Source of the DNA: a virus
Length of the DNA stretch: 23,031 bases
Direction: 5' to 3' (one strand)
IMG/VR virus record: IMGVR_UViG_3300031281_000008
Location: 1-23,031 of that record
The translations under genes and the position numbers were made by a program. Below are positions 1 through 6,981 of this stretch, in pieces (positions within the stretch are counted from its first letter, which is position 1; each line of letters starts with the position of its first letter). The notes beneath the pieces are model-generated. The model saw only the letters and a program-made list of their open reading frames with translations. It was not told the origin of the DNA and searched no databases.

Positions 1-204
1 TTGTATGACTACACTACCCAGAGAATGACCCCCCGCATAATCACTACGGTATAGTTTCACTCTCAACGAAGTCGGTACGTATGTCTCAGACGCTGAGAAT
101 ACCTCGGCAAGCCACGTATTTTCCGACAAGGTGGGGTCAAGAATACTGGCGGTAAAATATAAGCCAGAATCATCATTGGTTTTGTAGTAATCCACCGAGG
201 CCAT
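1..204 (-). CDS. Virion structural protein, N-terminal part (cut by window edge)
   Basis: The frame opens with ATG at 204 and runs without a stop off the left edge, giving 68 residues. The start follows the TAA of the upstream gene directly (TAAATG), and a GGAG lies about 9 nt before it. The visible part is beta-rich and polar. It ends in a segment containing LRVKLYRSDYAGG, reminiscent of small beta-sandwich modules in phage tail or fibre proteins and of the choice-of-anchor type domains. Function is inferred mainly from position at the distal end of the virion operon. A tail fibre or tail-associated role is plausible, but the truncation prevents a firm call. Confidence 0.7.
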   Translation of the reverse strand, partial: MASVDYYKTNDDSGLYFTASILDPTLSENTWLAEVFSASETYVPTSLRVKLYRSDYAGGHSLGSVVIQ

Positions 205-429
205 TTACGGGGACTCCACCGAGGATACCGAGCAGATCGCAACCACTGGCTGTTCGTCACCGCCGATCTGATCGCCACTACCCCATTTCGATTGGCCGTC
301 GCGTTGTCCGCCGCGCAGACGACCGCCATAATACGGACGGACATTCTGCATGTTCGGACTCGTCTGATCCGGCTGTGCCCCGTGGGGCCCGCCCCGATGC
401 TGTCCTTTGAACGGGAATCTTAAAATCAT
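205..429 (-). CDS. Small Gly/Gln-rich protein, probably structural
   Basis: A 74-residue protein of unknown function, starting at ATG 429. The start overlaps the stop of the preceding gene as ATGA, which implies translational coupling, and GAGG lies 8 nt upstream. It has a basic, glycine-rich N-terminal half with RPYYGGRLRGG and a short hydrophobic stretch (QPVVAICSV) near the end. There is no signal peptide or membrane segment of usable length. Placement between a connector/tail candidate and another structural protein suggests a minor virion component. I do not recognise a family. Confidence 0.65.
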   Translation of the reverse strand: MILRFPFKGQHRGGPHGAQPDQTSPNMQNVRPYYGGRLRGGQRDGQSKWGSGDQIGGDEQPVVAICSVSSVESP

Positions 430-1688
430 TGCTCGTACCTCACAATCGGCCTCGTTACATACTTGACGACAGGGCCGCTCCCAGAGCCCATGCGTCCCAG
501 CTTTTTTGGTGCGCTCCGCATATCAGTAAGGTACGCGGCGGGAAGGTCGTGCTGCAGGTACTGGCCCCAGTACCCCCGGTCCACATCCACGAACTCGCGT
601 TCCGTGTGGGCCCGTATAGACGACAGAATCGTATCATCGAACTGCATACCCGCCGGATGTGTTTCTGATAACTCCACGTAGTAGGCGGAGCCCTCCTCGG
701 GATCAGTCCCCCCGGCTGTACCATCTACGAAAAGCCAATCCGCGACGGTGAACGTTCCACTGACACCAGTGTAATCGGTGATGGGGGCGTAGCTTCCGCG
801 TCCCGTGTCGCTTATAACCTTAATGGTATACCCGTTGAAGTAGTCATCTGGGTACAGCCCGGCAAGATTGGAGTCCACAAGCGTAGTCGCATTAGCAGAA
901 GCGGCCGTGCCGGCGACCAGAGTCACCTTGTCGAACGACGCTTTATATGGGAACACCACCGTAGTCTCATCCGTGGGTTCCGGGTCAACGAGGAACTCCC
1001 AGCGGCGTTGCGTAGCATTTGGTTTGATCGCCGCAACGAACGGAGAATCGCTCGTGTTGACGCTAAGCTCGCGTAGCTCGCGAATATTCGCTTCGCTCGT
1101 CCACTCGATATGGCACGTATTCTGATCGGCCGCAAAAGTGATCGGACCCTCGTACTGCCCCTGGAAATCCTGGCTCAACAGGTACCGCGAAGGGTCGGAG
1201 TTGATAACCTGGGTCGATCGGCAGATACGATACTGGCTTGTCGTGTCAGGGGTAGAGCCGCCGGATAGGGCGGCGAAGGTGAACGTCCCAAGAGTCCCGT
1301 CATAGTCGGTGACAGTGGCGTACTCCGCTACACCCGTACCAGCCGTGATCGTAAGTACGTACCCATTGAAGTAATCGTCGTCGTAGTCCCCAGCGATCCC
1401 GGTATCGGTCAGCGACGTCGCCTCACCATCGGTCGCCGTTCCTGTGTAGCTCCGAACGAGATCGATCTCCATATCCCGGTTACGCCACCGCCACCCGTTG
1501 GGCGGACCATGCGAGATGAAGTGGCGGATCGCATTATTCACGACACGCAGGCACCGGTCCATATCGGTGATATCCACGGGGATAGTCGCGGGTTGATCCC
1601 CCGAAGCTCCGTAGTAGGCGATCTCGGCGGCTATAGCGACCTCGAACACCAGGTCATATACTGTTAACGCTGAGGTGGGCTCAGCCAT
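426..1688 (-). CDS. Putative connector/tail structural protein with two internal repeat domains
   Basis: A 420-residue protein. I chose ATG 1688 because AGGAG lies 8 nt before it; a longer frame extending upstream would run through a separate small gene. Two copies of a beta-rich module are visible. The first is around residues 90-165, with DDDYFNGYVLTITAGTG followed by a TDYDG turn. The second is around 265-345, with PDDYFNGYTIKVISDTG and TDYTG. Such GTG/ITDYDG modules recur in environmental phage virion proteins. The N-terminus is helical (AIAAEIAYYG) and the C-terminus is rich in charged and aromatic residues. Its position beyond the capsid genes favours a head-tail adaptor or tail-tube role. 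This is inference from context. Confidence 0.75.
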   Translation of the reverse strand: MAEPTSALTVYDLVFEVAIAAEIAYYGASGDQPATIPVDITDMDRCLRVVNNAIRHFISHGPPNGWRWRNRDMEIDLVRSYTGTATDGEATSLTDTGIAGDYDDDYFNGYVLTITAGTGVAEYATVTDYDGTLGTFTFAALSGGSTPDTTSQYRICRSTQVINSDPSRYLLSQDFQGQYEGPITFAADQNTCHIEWTSEANIRELRELSVNTSDSPFVAAIKPNATQRRWEFLVDPEPTDETTVVFPYKASFDKVTLVAGTAASANATTLVDSNLAGLYPDDYFNGYTIKVISDTGRGSYAPITDYTGVSGTFTVADWLFVDGTAGGTDPEEGSAYYVELSETHPAGMQFDDTILSSIRAHTEREFVDVDRGYWGQYLQHDLPAAYLTDMRSAPKKLGRMGSGSGPVVKYVTRPIVRYEQ

Positions 1689-1836
1689 TTTTATTCTCCT
1701 GCTCGTCCTCCTGTTTCTCGCAGGCCCCGTCGTATAGCATCTCCAGGGCCCCGGACACACGGAGGTAATCTGCACGTTTGAACGGAAGCTGCTCGATTAT
1801 GCCGTCCAGTAGGTCTCGTGCTTCTTTCATTGTCAT
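1681..1836 (-). CDS. Small hypothetical protein (51 aa)
   Basis: The frame begins at ATG 1836, with a second in-frame ATG two codons later, and AAGGGG is well placed upstream. It ends with TGA at 1681, overlapping the next gene start by 8 nt. The predicted protein is a helical, mixed-charge peptide (KEARDLLDGIIEQLPFK at the start) with an acidic/Gln-rich tail (KQEDEQENKNG). Its ribosome-binding site lies immediately downstream of the strong terminator at 1862-1908. Expression therefore depends on read-through, or on a promoter I cannot see. No family recognised. Confidence 0.7.
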   Translation of the reverse strand: MTMKEARDLLDGIIEQLPFKRADYLRVSGALEMLYDGACEKQEDEQENKNG

Positions 1837-1861
1837 TACATTCCCCTTACGTCCCCCCCGG

Positions 1862-1908
1862 AAAAGAAAAAGACGGAGCCGGGCAGGGGAACGAATCCCA
1901 GCCCCGTC
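1862..1908 (-). terminator. Rho-independent terminator after the capsid-level genes
   Basis: On the minus strand GACGGGGC (1908-1901) pairs with GCTCCGTC (1879-1872), giving eight pairs with one G-T. An inner GGG/CCC helix adds stability, and TTTTTCTTTT follows at 1871-1862. It sits about 40 bp after the stop of the second lectin-like gene and only 25 bp before the next start codon. Confidence 0.85.
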
Positions 1909-1949
1909 CTATTGAACCCGCGACCTCATGGATCACGGGGGCGTATAGA

Positions 1950-2984
1950 CTACGTAGCCCTGCCGCCTTCCTGCAGAATACGGACCCAGTCGATGTGCAT
2001 GACACCGGCTGCGGACTCATAGCCAGCAAAGGCTGATAGGCACATTACTGCGTTCGGGATCGCCGCCGTAGTGGTTCCGGTTTCGACCAGCGCCCCATTC
2101 ACATAGAATTTCACGCTTGTCAACCCGTCTATAACGAATCCGAGTTTGACGTAGGTGTTATTAACGTTGGCCGCAACATCAACCGTGGCGTCCTCAGTGC
2201 TGGTACGCGAACAGATCGAACTGATCTTGTTGTCCGTGCTAGCGGCATGGTGGAAGAAACCGCACTTGTCCACCACGTCATCGACCACGCCAGACGCCAT
2301 CAGGGTCGTGTCCACACCCGCAAGTCCGAGGTAGAACTGCTGGGTTGCATCGGTCATATTGACCCGGGCCTCGAACCTGATCGTCACGCCCGCAGCCGGT
2401 TTGAACAGACAGTTCGTAAGCTGGGCGTTGATCGAATCGTCGGCTGTCGAACCGACCGAGTTGACGACCAGCACGCCGCCTGGATCGGTAGCCAGGCCGG
2501 AGATGGTCCCGGTGGAGTTGCTCTGCGTGAGTGTCCAGCCGTCCCCAGTTGTTACGTCGATCGGACCGAGGAAATCGTCGAAGTAGTAGAAGTTGTCAGT
2601 CGGATTCAGAAGCGTAGCCAGGATCGGTGCCGCGTCCCAGATCAGGGGACTCGGTCCAGTTCCCGCTGCGGTGCCCGCAAGTTCGGTGGCATCAACATGA
2701 TCCACCACGTCTGAGGCTGTAACCACCGAGTCGATGTTCTCGGTAGTCACTACCTGGTTAAAGTCAGCACTCGCCAACGTACCCTCGTTGATATACACAG
2801 CACCGCTATCCGTGTCGATAAAGCGGCAACCGGGTGCGTACCCAGTTGCCGTATCGGTCGGAGTGGTTGTTCCATAGCAGAGGGTAATACCATCTTCGGT
2901 GGCGTGCTGAGTCTTAGGAGTCGCGGTCCCGGCCGGAGCCGGAATGAACCCCATGTCCTCAAGTTCCTTATACTGGAAAGCCAT
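1950..2984 (-). CDS. Lectin/LamG-fold-like virion protein, paralogue of its neighbour
   Basis: A 344-residue protein starting at ATG 2984, with GGAGG 5 nt upstream. The N-terminal third is unique and includes a module near residues 30-75 (CYGTTTPTDTATGYAPGC) resembling the short head of capsid-associated fibres. The C-terminal two thirds, from about residue 130 (YYFDDFLGP), form a beta-rich domain. It carries NNTYVKLGFVIDG, VKFYVNGALVETGT and a terminal IDWVRI, a pattern typical of concanavalin-A/LamG-like jelly rolls. The same signatures occur in the next gene upstream, so the two are paralogues. Probable role: capsid decoration, head fibre or glycan binding. It is the last gene before the terminator at 1862-1908. 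Confidence 0.8.
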   Translation of the reverse strand: MAFQYKELEDMGFIPAPAGTATPKTQHATEDGITLCYGTTTPTDTATGYAPGCRFIDTDSGAVYINEGTLASADFNQVVTTENIDSVVTASDVVDHVDATELAGTAAGTGPSPLIWDAAPILATLLNPTDNFYYFDDFLGPIDVTTGDGWTLTQSNSTGTISGLATDPGGVLVVNSVGSTADDSINAQLTNCLFKPAAGVTIRFEARVNMTDATQQFYLGLAGVDTTLMASGVVDDVVDKCGFFHHAASTDNKISSICSRTSTEDATVDVAANVNNTYVKLGFVIDGLTSVKFYVNGALVETGTTTAAIPNAVMCLSAFAGYESAAGVMHIDWVRILQEGGRAT

Positions 2985-2999
2985 AGTTTCCTCCGAAGA

Positions 3000-3833
3000 T
3001 TAGCGGCCGCAGGCGACCTTGTCGCACGCAAACCGTACCCAATCGATTTTGAGGTCATCGTTCCCACCGGCATCGTCCTTGATCCCGATGATGATGCCGA
3101 GGGCGTCATCCAGCTTATCGCTGGTCAAGTCATCGACATCGAGCGTCGTACCACTCGCCACACCGTTGACGAAGAACGTCACCGTAGACCGGCCGTCGAA
3201 CACGAAACCGAGCTTGACGTAGGTATCGTCATTGTCCGTGCCGCTGTTCGCGAGTACGTCGGCCTTCACGATGGTCACCGTACCGCTATCACCGTCCTGG
3301 TGATAGACGCTGTCGATCCCGCCCATGTTGGACCCGTCTGTACCAGCCATGAAACCGATAAAGTCGTAATCGTTAAGGGCGCTGGTCGGGTAGCTAGTGG
3401 GGTCGTCGGCGATCGCCTCAGCGGCCATCAGAGCGGATTCCCCGAGGCCACAGATGATCGACACGTCGGCATCGGCATCGTCCATCTTGATGCAAGCCTC
3501 GAACCACAACCGCTTGTTCGAGTTTTTCTTGATGACCTCGTTGCACAGTAGGTTACTGCACAGGTACGCCTCGTCATCGCCCGCGCCACTGCCGCTGATA
3601 TTGATGACGCCATACGGCTCATCGGTGACAACGGCGGTATCGGGGTTCGTACCGACCACCAGCCAGTTGCCGAGGATGACCTCGTTCGCGGTGAAATTGT
3701 TCAGGAAATCGTCCCACAGGTAGCAAAGCTCGTCAGGAGCAGTCAGCGACTTATCCACCGGGCAGCCCCCCCAGATGCTGGGGGAGGGCTGACCGGCGGT
3801 ACCCGCGTTGTTGTATCGAACAGCCAAACTCAT
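3000..3833 (-). CDS. Lectin/LamG-fold-like virion protein (paralogue)
   Basis: A 277-residue protein with ATG at 3833 and AGGAG 8 nt upstream. It shares the domain of the following gene in the same order. YLWDDFLNN is near residue 38, LWFEACIKMDD near 108, DDTYVKLGFVFDG and VTFFVNGVASGTT near 200-225, and LKIDWVRF close to the end. It lacks the longer N-terminal head of its paralogue. It lies directly downstream of the major capsid candidate, so it should be made in large amounts. Known relatives of this fold in phages are capsid decoration or adhesion proteins; the binding target cannot be read from the sequence. Confidence 0.8.
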   Translation of the reverse strand: MSLAVRYNNAGTAGQPSPSIWGGCPVDKSLTAPDELCYLWDDFLNNFTANEVILGNWLVVGTNPDTAVVTDEPYGVINISGSGAGDDEAYLCSNLLCNEVIKKNSNKRLWFEACIKMDDADADVSIICGLGESALMAAEAIADDPTSYPTSALNDYDFIGFMAGTDGSNMGGIDSVYHQDGDSGTVTIVKADVLANSGTDNDDTYVKLGFVFDGRSTVTFFVNGVASGTTLDVDDLTSDKLDDALGIIIGIKDDAGGNDDLKIDWVRFACDKVACGR

Positions 3834-3879
3834 AGTATTTCTCCTATATTAGGATAGTGTTTTTGTTGTAGGCCAGCGA

Positions 3880-4986
3880 TTACGAAGTGATCGCCTTGTG
3901 GATGACGAAGCCAGCGGCACGAGGACTATCGCACCAAACATTATGGGCCCCATCTTTGTACATGGTCCAAACCGTATGCTGCTTCGTCCCGCCATGCACC
4001 GGACCCTTGATGTTCATCCAGTATCCGGAATACACGATCGGCATGAAGTGCGAGAAGTCGATGCAGTACCACGGATCAGTCGTGCTACTGGTAGCGGGAT
4101 CAGTAGCGCCCTCAAGGCTATCGATGGCCATGACGTCATGACCGTTGATGAGCATGTCCGTACCCTCAGTGACGACCATACGGCCGAACGCTTCCTTGGT
4201 CTGGTGAACGTCATCCTTGGCATCGAGATAGTCGAACATATCTTCCTTGCCACTGAAGCCGGTGTAGATACGCCGCTTGGCCGCTTTCCGAACCTCGAAC
4301 TGCGTGGCACCCAGGGGGGCCTTGAACCTGGACCGCAGGAACGCCTTCCGTAATTTATGGATGAGGTCGTTATTCACGGCCGTATACGTGTCCGCCCAAT
4401 TCTTCCACGTAGGGTAAAGATTTGCATCGATATCGGAGCATACGGTGCTCGTCGTACCATTACGGAACCGGATCGTCTGACCATTAAAGCCAGCGGTCGT
4501 GGAATCAGCGTCCAGCATACGAATGTAATACGGAATGCCACGGGGATACAACTTATCGGTGGCACTCGTGGGAGCCTGCCAGAAGCAGTCTTCAAACAAC
4601 TGCGCCAGGTCCCACGTGGCCTGCATCTCTTTGGCCTGGGCGAGATCGATGAACCCCGCCTCGTCTGCCTTGTTCTGAAGGATCTCGAACTCATCCCAAG
4701 ACCAGTTCGTGGTCACACGGGCCCACGGCATAGTGAACTCATGGGCCGTCTCGCCCTGGCTGAGTTCATCGATCTCGTAGTAGCCGACATACTTAGCATT
4801 CCCGGTCGGGCTCAAAATAGCCTTACCGGAGATCGTAGTGCCCCCCTGCTTCTTCATACTCTCTTCATTGAAGATTCGGGCGGCTTCCCAGTTGTGGTCA
4901 TCCCACGTTACAGTAAGCTCGTTCCGGGGATAAAGCGTGTGGGTGAAGGCCACCAACCCCGCAAGCTGGTCATACGTATAAGACAT
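3880..4986 (-). CDS. Major capsid protein (candidate)
   Basis: A 368-residue protein with ATG 4986 and a strong AGGAGG 6 nt upstream. It follows the scaffold-like gene by 17 bp and precedes the lectin-like genes, the usual capsid position. The early segment (LAGLVAFTHTLYPRN, then WDDHNWEAARIFNEESMKK) and an alternation of helices and beta strands fit a HK97-type capsid chain of normal size for small phages. No protease-like or signal sequences are seen. The assignment rests on order, size and the very good ribosome-binding site rather than on a diagnostic motif. Confidence 0.85.
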   Translation of the reverse strand: MSYTYDQLAGLVAFTHTLYPRNELTVTWDDHNWEAARIFNEESMKKQGGTTISGKAILSPTGNAKYVGYYEIDELSQGETAHEFTMPWARVTTNWSWDEFEILQNKADEAGFIDLAQAKEMQATWDLAQLFEDCFWQAPTSATDKLYPRGIPYYIRMLDADSTTAGFNGQTIRFRNGTTSTVCSDIDANLYPTWKNWADTYTAVNNDLIHKLRKAFLRSRFKAPLGATQFEVRKAAKRRIYTGFSGKEDMFDYLDAKDDVHQTKEAFGRMVVTEGTDMLINGHDVMAIDSLEGATDPATSSTTDPWYCIDFSHFMPIVYSGYWMNIKGPVHGGTKQHTVWTMYKDGAHNVWCDSPRAAGFVIHKAITS

Positions 4987-5003
4987 TTTGTCCTCCTGGA
5001 GAC

Positions 5004-6107
5004 TTACGCGAAAACTTCACGCAGTTTCGCGGCCATCTCGTCAAGTGCTTCTGCTCTGTTGAACTTACCGGGTCCGGCACGATCCGGTGTCCGGTTACCA
5101 TTGGGCTTCAATGTCAGCCCGCGTTCGCGTTTCTTCGCCGAGGCGGCGATTCGGTGGCGAACGACCTGCTCAGCCATCGGTGCAGCGATTTCAAGATGAG
5201 CCCGCTCCATAGCCTCTGCGGTCCCCATCTCCATTCCTGTTACAGCAGCACCGTATAGAATCATATGGGCCCGCTCACAAACCTCTTTTCGGTTTGCCCT
5301 CTGCCCCGGTGTAAGGTGCGACCAGTCTCCAAGTGCAGACGCGTTCTCGCCGTACAGATCGGAATACGCTTCCAGGTCATTAGACCCGAAGAACGTGTTG
5401 ATCTGCTGTCGGGCGGCGATTTCCTCTTCTACCGATCGCTGCGGAATTTCCGCCTGCTGGGGTTGGGACTGCGGCTGCGGCTGCGGCTGCGGCCGCTCTC
5501 GGCGGTCCTGCAATACCTCGATCAGTACATCCGCCAGCGGGTCATCGGCACCGTCGTAATGGTCCTTGATCCGCTCAATCAGTTTACCGATCCTGGCATT
5601 CGACTGCGGTGCATCCTGTTGCTGCTGTGACTGAGCGACAGGCCCGGCCTGGGCCTGCTTCTGTGTGGCACGTCCCAGGGCTCCGAGTTGCTGGGATGTC
5701 TTGTTGACCATCTCATAGCATTTCGCTACGGTCTTCACCGCGAGATCAGGTGACTTATCGTAGAGTTCGGAAATCTCCTCGGGGCTCATGCCCATACGAA
5801 TCGCTGCTCGATAATGACTGTCGGACAATGCTGGCTTGTCGTCTTCCTCACCACCATTGTCACTGTCCTGGGTAGGATCTGAATCAGCTTCCGCCTCCTT
5901 GTTCCCCCCGTCCAGATCAGTGTCGGTACTGGACTCGGGATCAGCCGTGCGGGTAGGTGTTTCGTCAGCTTCCAGTTTAGTGACAGGCGTATCTTGGGTA
6001 GACGCGGCGGATGTGGCACCCACCGGAGCAAGACCCCCGTCAAAATCGATCGCTTCGATTTGCTTCTGTAGTTTGTTGACTGCTTCCTGGTTCTCGTCTG
6101 CTGTCAT
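5004..6107 (-). CDS. Scaffolding-like capsid assembly protein
   Basis: A 367-residue protein starting at ATG 6107 after AAGGGGAGC. Residues about 10-95 are strongly acidic and disordered (DTDLDGGNKEAEADSD, NGGEEDDK). A Gln-rich stretch (AQSQQQQD) and a (PQ)n linker (PQPQPQPQSQPQQ) are in the middle. Helical segments and a basic C-terminus (RHRIAASAKKRERG) follow. An acidic head, coiled middle and basic capsid-binding tail, placed immediately before the capsid gene, is the standard description of a podovirus scaffold. The repeated CAG/CCG-type codons of the PQ tract could be length-variable between isolates. Alternative: another internal head protein. Confidence 0.8.
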   Translation of the reverse strand: MTADENQEAVNKLQKQIEAIDFDGGLAPVGATSAASTQDTPVTKLEADETPTRTADPESSTDTDLDGGNKEAEADSDPTQDSDNGGEEDDKPALSDSHYRAAIRMGMSPEEISELYDKSPDLAVKTVAKCYEMVNKTSQQLGALGRATQKQAQAGPVAQSQQQQDAPQSNARIGKLIERIKDHYDGADDPLADVLIEVLQDRRERPQPQPQPQSQPQQAEIPQRSVEEEIAARQQINTFFGSNDLEAYSDLYGENASALGDWSHLTPGQRANRKEVCERAHMILYGAAVTGMEMGTAEAMERAHLEIAAPMAEQVVRHRIAASAKKRERGLTLKPNGNRTPDRAGPGKFNRAEALDEMAAKLREVFA

Positions 6108-6118
6108 ATTAGCTCCCC

Positions 6119-6382
6119 TTAGTCAATTCGTGTATACCCAGCTTCAAATGCTTCCGCCGGACTCCAACTCGTGTACCCATCCTCGTACACCACATAGTAC
6201 CCCCCGACCTCGGGATCATGCTTGCGCATATACGCGGCTGGTAGAAATATCCAGTCGAAACCTTTGTCTTCCGGTAGAAACATACAGTCCCCGGAGGGCA
6301 GCGGTTCTCCCATCTCCTTAATCTTCAAGGCGTGAACGACTTTGTGGCTGCGATATTTTGGCATCTCTCCACTACAACACAT
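6119..6382 (-). CDS. Conserved small phage protein (GGYYVVYEDGY type)
   Basis: An 87-residue protein whose ATG at 6382 overlaps the preceding stop as TAATG, with GGGG 8 nt upstream. An alternative start at the second Met (MPKYRSHKVV) has its purine tract too close. The visible pattern is a basic N-terminus (YRSHKVVHALKI), a middle DWIFLPAAYMRKHDPEVGGYYVVY, and an end YTSWSPAEAFEAGYTRI. I have seen this layout in many small phage proteins of unknown function encoded near head genes. Its role is unknown. Confidence 0.75.
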   Translation of the reverse strand: MCCSGEMPKYRSHKVVHALKIKEMGEPLPSGDCMFLPEDKGFDWIFLPAAYMRKHDPEVGGYYVVYEDGYTSWSPAEAFEAGYTRID

Positions 6383-6759
6383 TACTTTGTCCCCTGATTC
6401 ACTGTGGCCTTGGTTACACGCCGCCGATTACGCTTCGGTGGCTTATAGATGCCGCGTGCTTCGAGGTATCTATCGTGCTGCTTGAAGCTGCGGAATACGG
6501 GTCGGCATTCCCTATCCAGCGGTACATCGGGATACCGCTCGTGATGTTCCGCTCGCTGCTCCGGATGAATTGCCAGGGCATCAGAGTGTAGCTCTTTAGA
6601 GTAGCTATCAGCATGTACCCGGGGCATATTCGCGGCTACGCTTCTACGCATGGGCGTTCCGCAGTCGAGACATTTCTCCGTCCGATCGAGATCAGACATG
6701 GACTTGACAACGTCCTCGTGCTCCCCACAAGCGTCACATACATATGCATATGTAGGAAT
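6382..6759 (-). CDS. FmdB-like zinc-ribbon protein with apparent ATT start
   Basis: An ATG start at 6699 would give 105 residues but would leave out the first half of the zinc ribbon. Reading upstream in the same frame gives MPTYAYVCDACGEHEDV if ATT at 6759 is the start. This places CDAC before CLDC (CxxC-x20-CxxC), as in FmdB-family ribbons that begin MPTY. An in-frame TGA lies six codons before ATT, and no ATG, GTG or TTG is available between. The tract GAGGGGGG is 8 nt before ATT, and the previous gene ends at TAA one base before it. After the ribbon come LAIHPEQRAEHHERYPDVPL, a Lys/Arg-rich tail, and a stop overlapping the next start. Role: small nucleic-acid or protein-binding zinc protein, function unknown. 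Confidence 0.75.
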   Translation of the reverse strand: MPTYAYVCDACGEHEDVVKSMSDLDRTEKCLDCGTPMRRSVAANMPRVHADSYSKELHSDALAIHPEQRAEHHERYPDVPLDRECRPVFRSFKQHDRYLEARGIYKPPKRNRRRVTKATVNQGTK

Positions 6760-6760
6760 T

Positions 6761-6979
6761 TTACTGCCCCCCTCTCAGGCGATCGATCTCTTTCTGAGAA
6801 AGCCCGGCGGCTTTCAGTCTGTCGGAGACACTCTTGGTCCGCAACGTCTCCTTGCGTTTCGGTGCCCCGAAGTGTTCCTCGTACCCATACTTGTTCTTGA
6901 GCCTCTTGTTGACCTTTTTCCGCTCAGCCTCGTTACGGGGTTTCCCCACTTCGATTGATTTCCTGGGATTCCCAAACAT
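6761..6979 (-). CDS. Small basic protein next to portal (72 aa)
   Basis: ATG 6979 lies two bases beyond the portal stop (TAG GA ATG). A longer in-frame reading would sit inside the portal gene and is rejected. The protein is very rich in Lys and Arg (RKSIEVGKPRNEAERKKVNK; KRLKNKYGY) and ends in a short helix SDRLKAAGLSQKEIDRLRGG. Such small basic helical proteins are common beside portal genes and may bind DNA or the portal, but no family is certain. Confidence 0.7.
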   Translation of the reverse strand: MFGNPRKSIEVGKPRNEAERKKVNKRLKNKYGYEEHFGAPKRKETLRTKSVSDRLKAAGLSQKEIDRLRGGQ

Positions 6980-6981
6980 TC

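Noticed and set aside
1862-1990. tRNA on the minus strand (GGTTCAA and GGGATTCG motifs)
   Set aside because: The T-loop-like pieces do not have matching stems and no D-loop or acceptor can be drawn. The region is better explained by the intrinsic terminator.
2904-3551. 215-residue plus-strand frame
   Set aside because: It is antisense to the lectin-like genes with good starts on the minus strand; no supporting ribosome-binding site.
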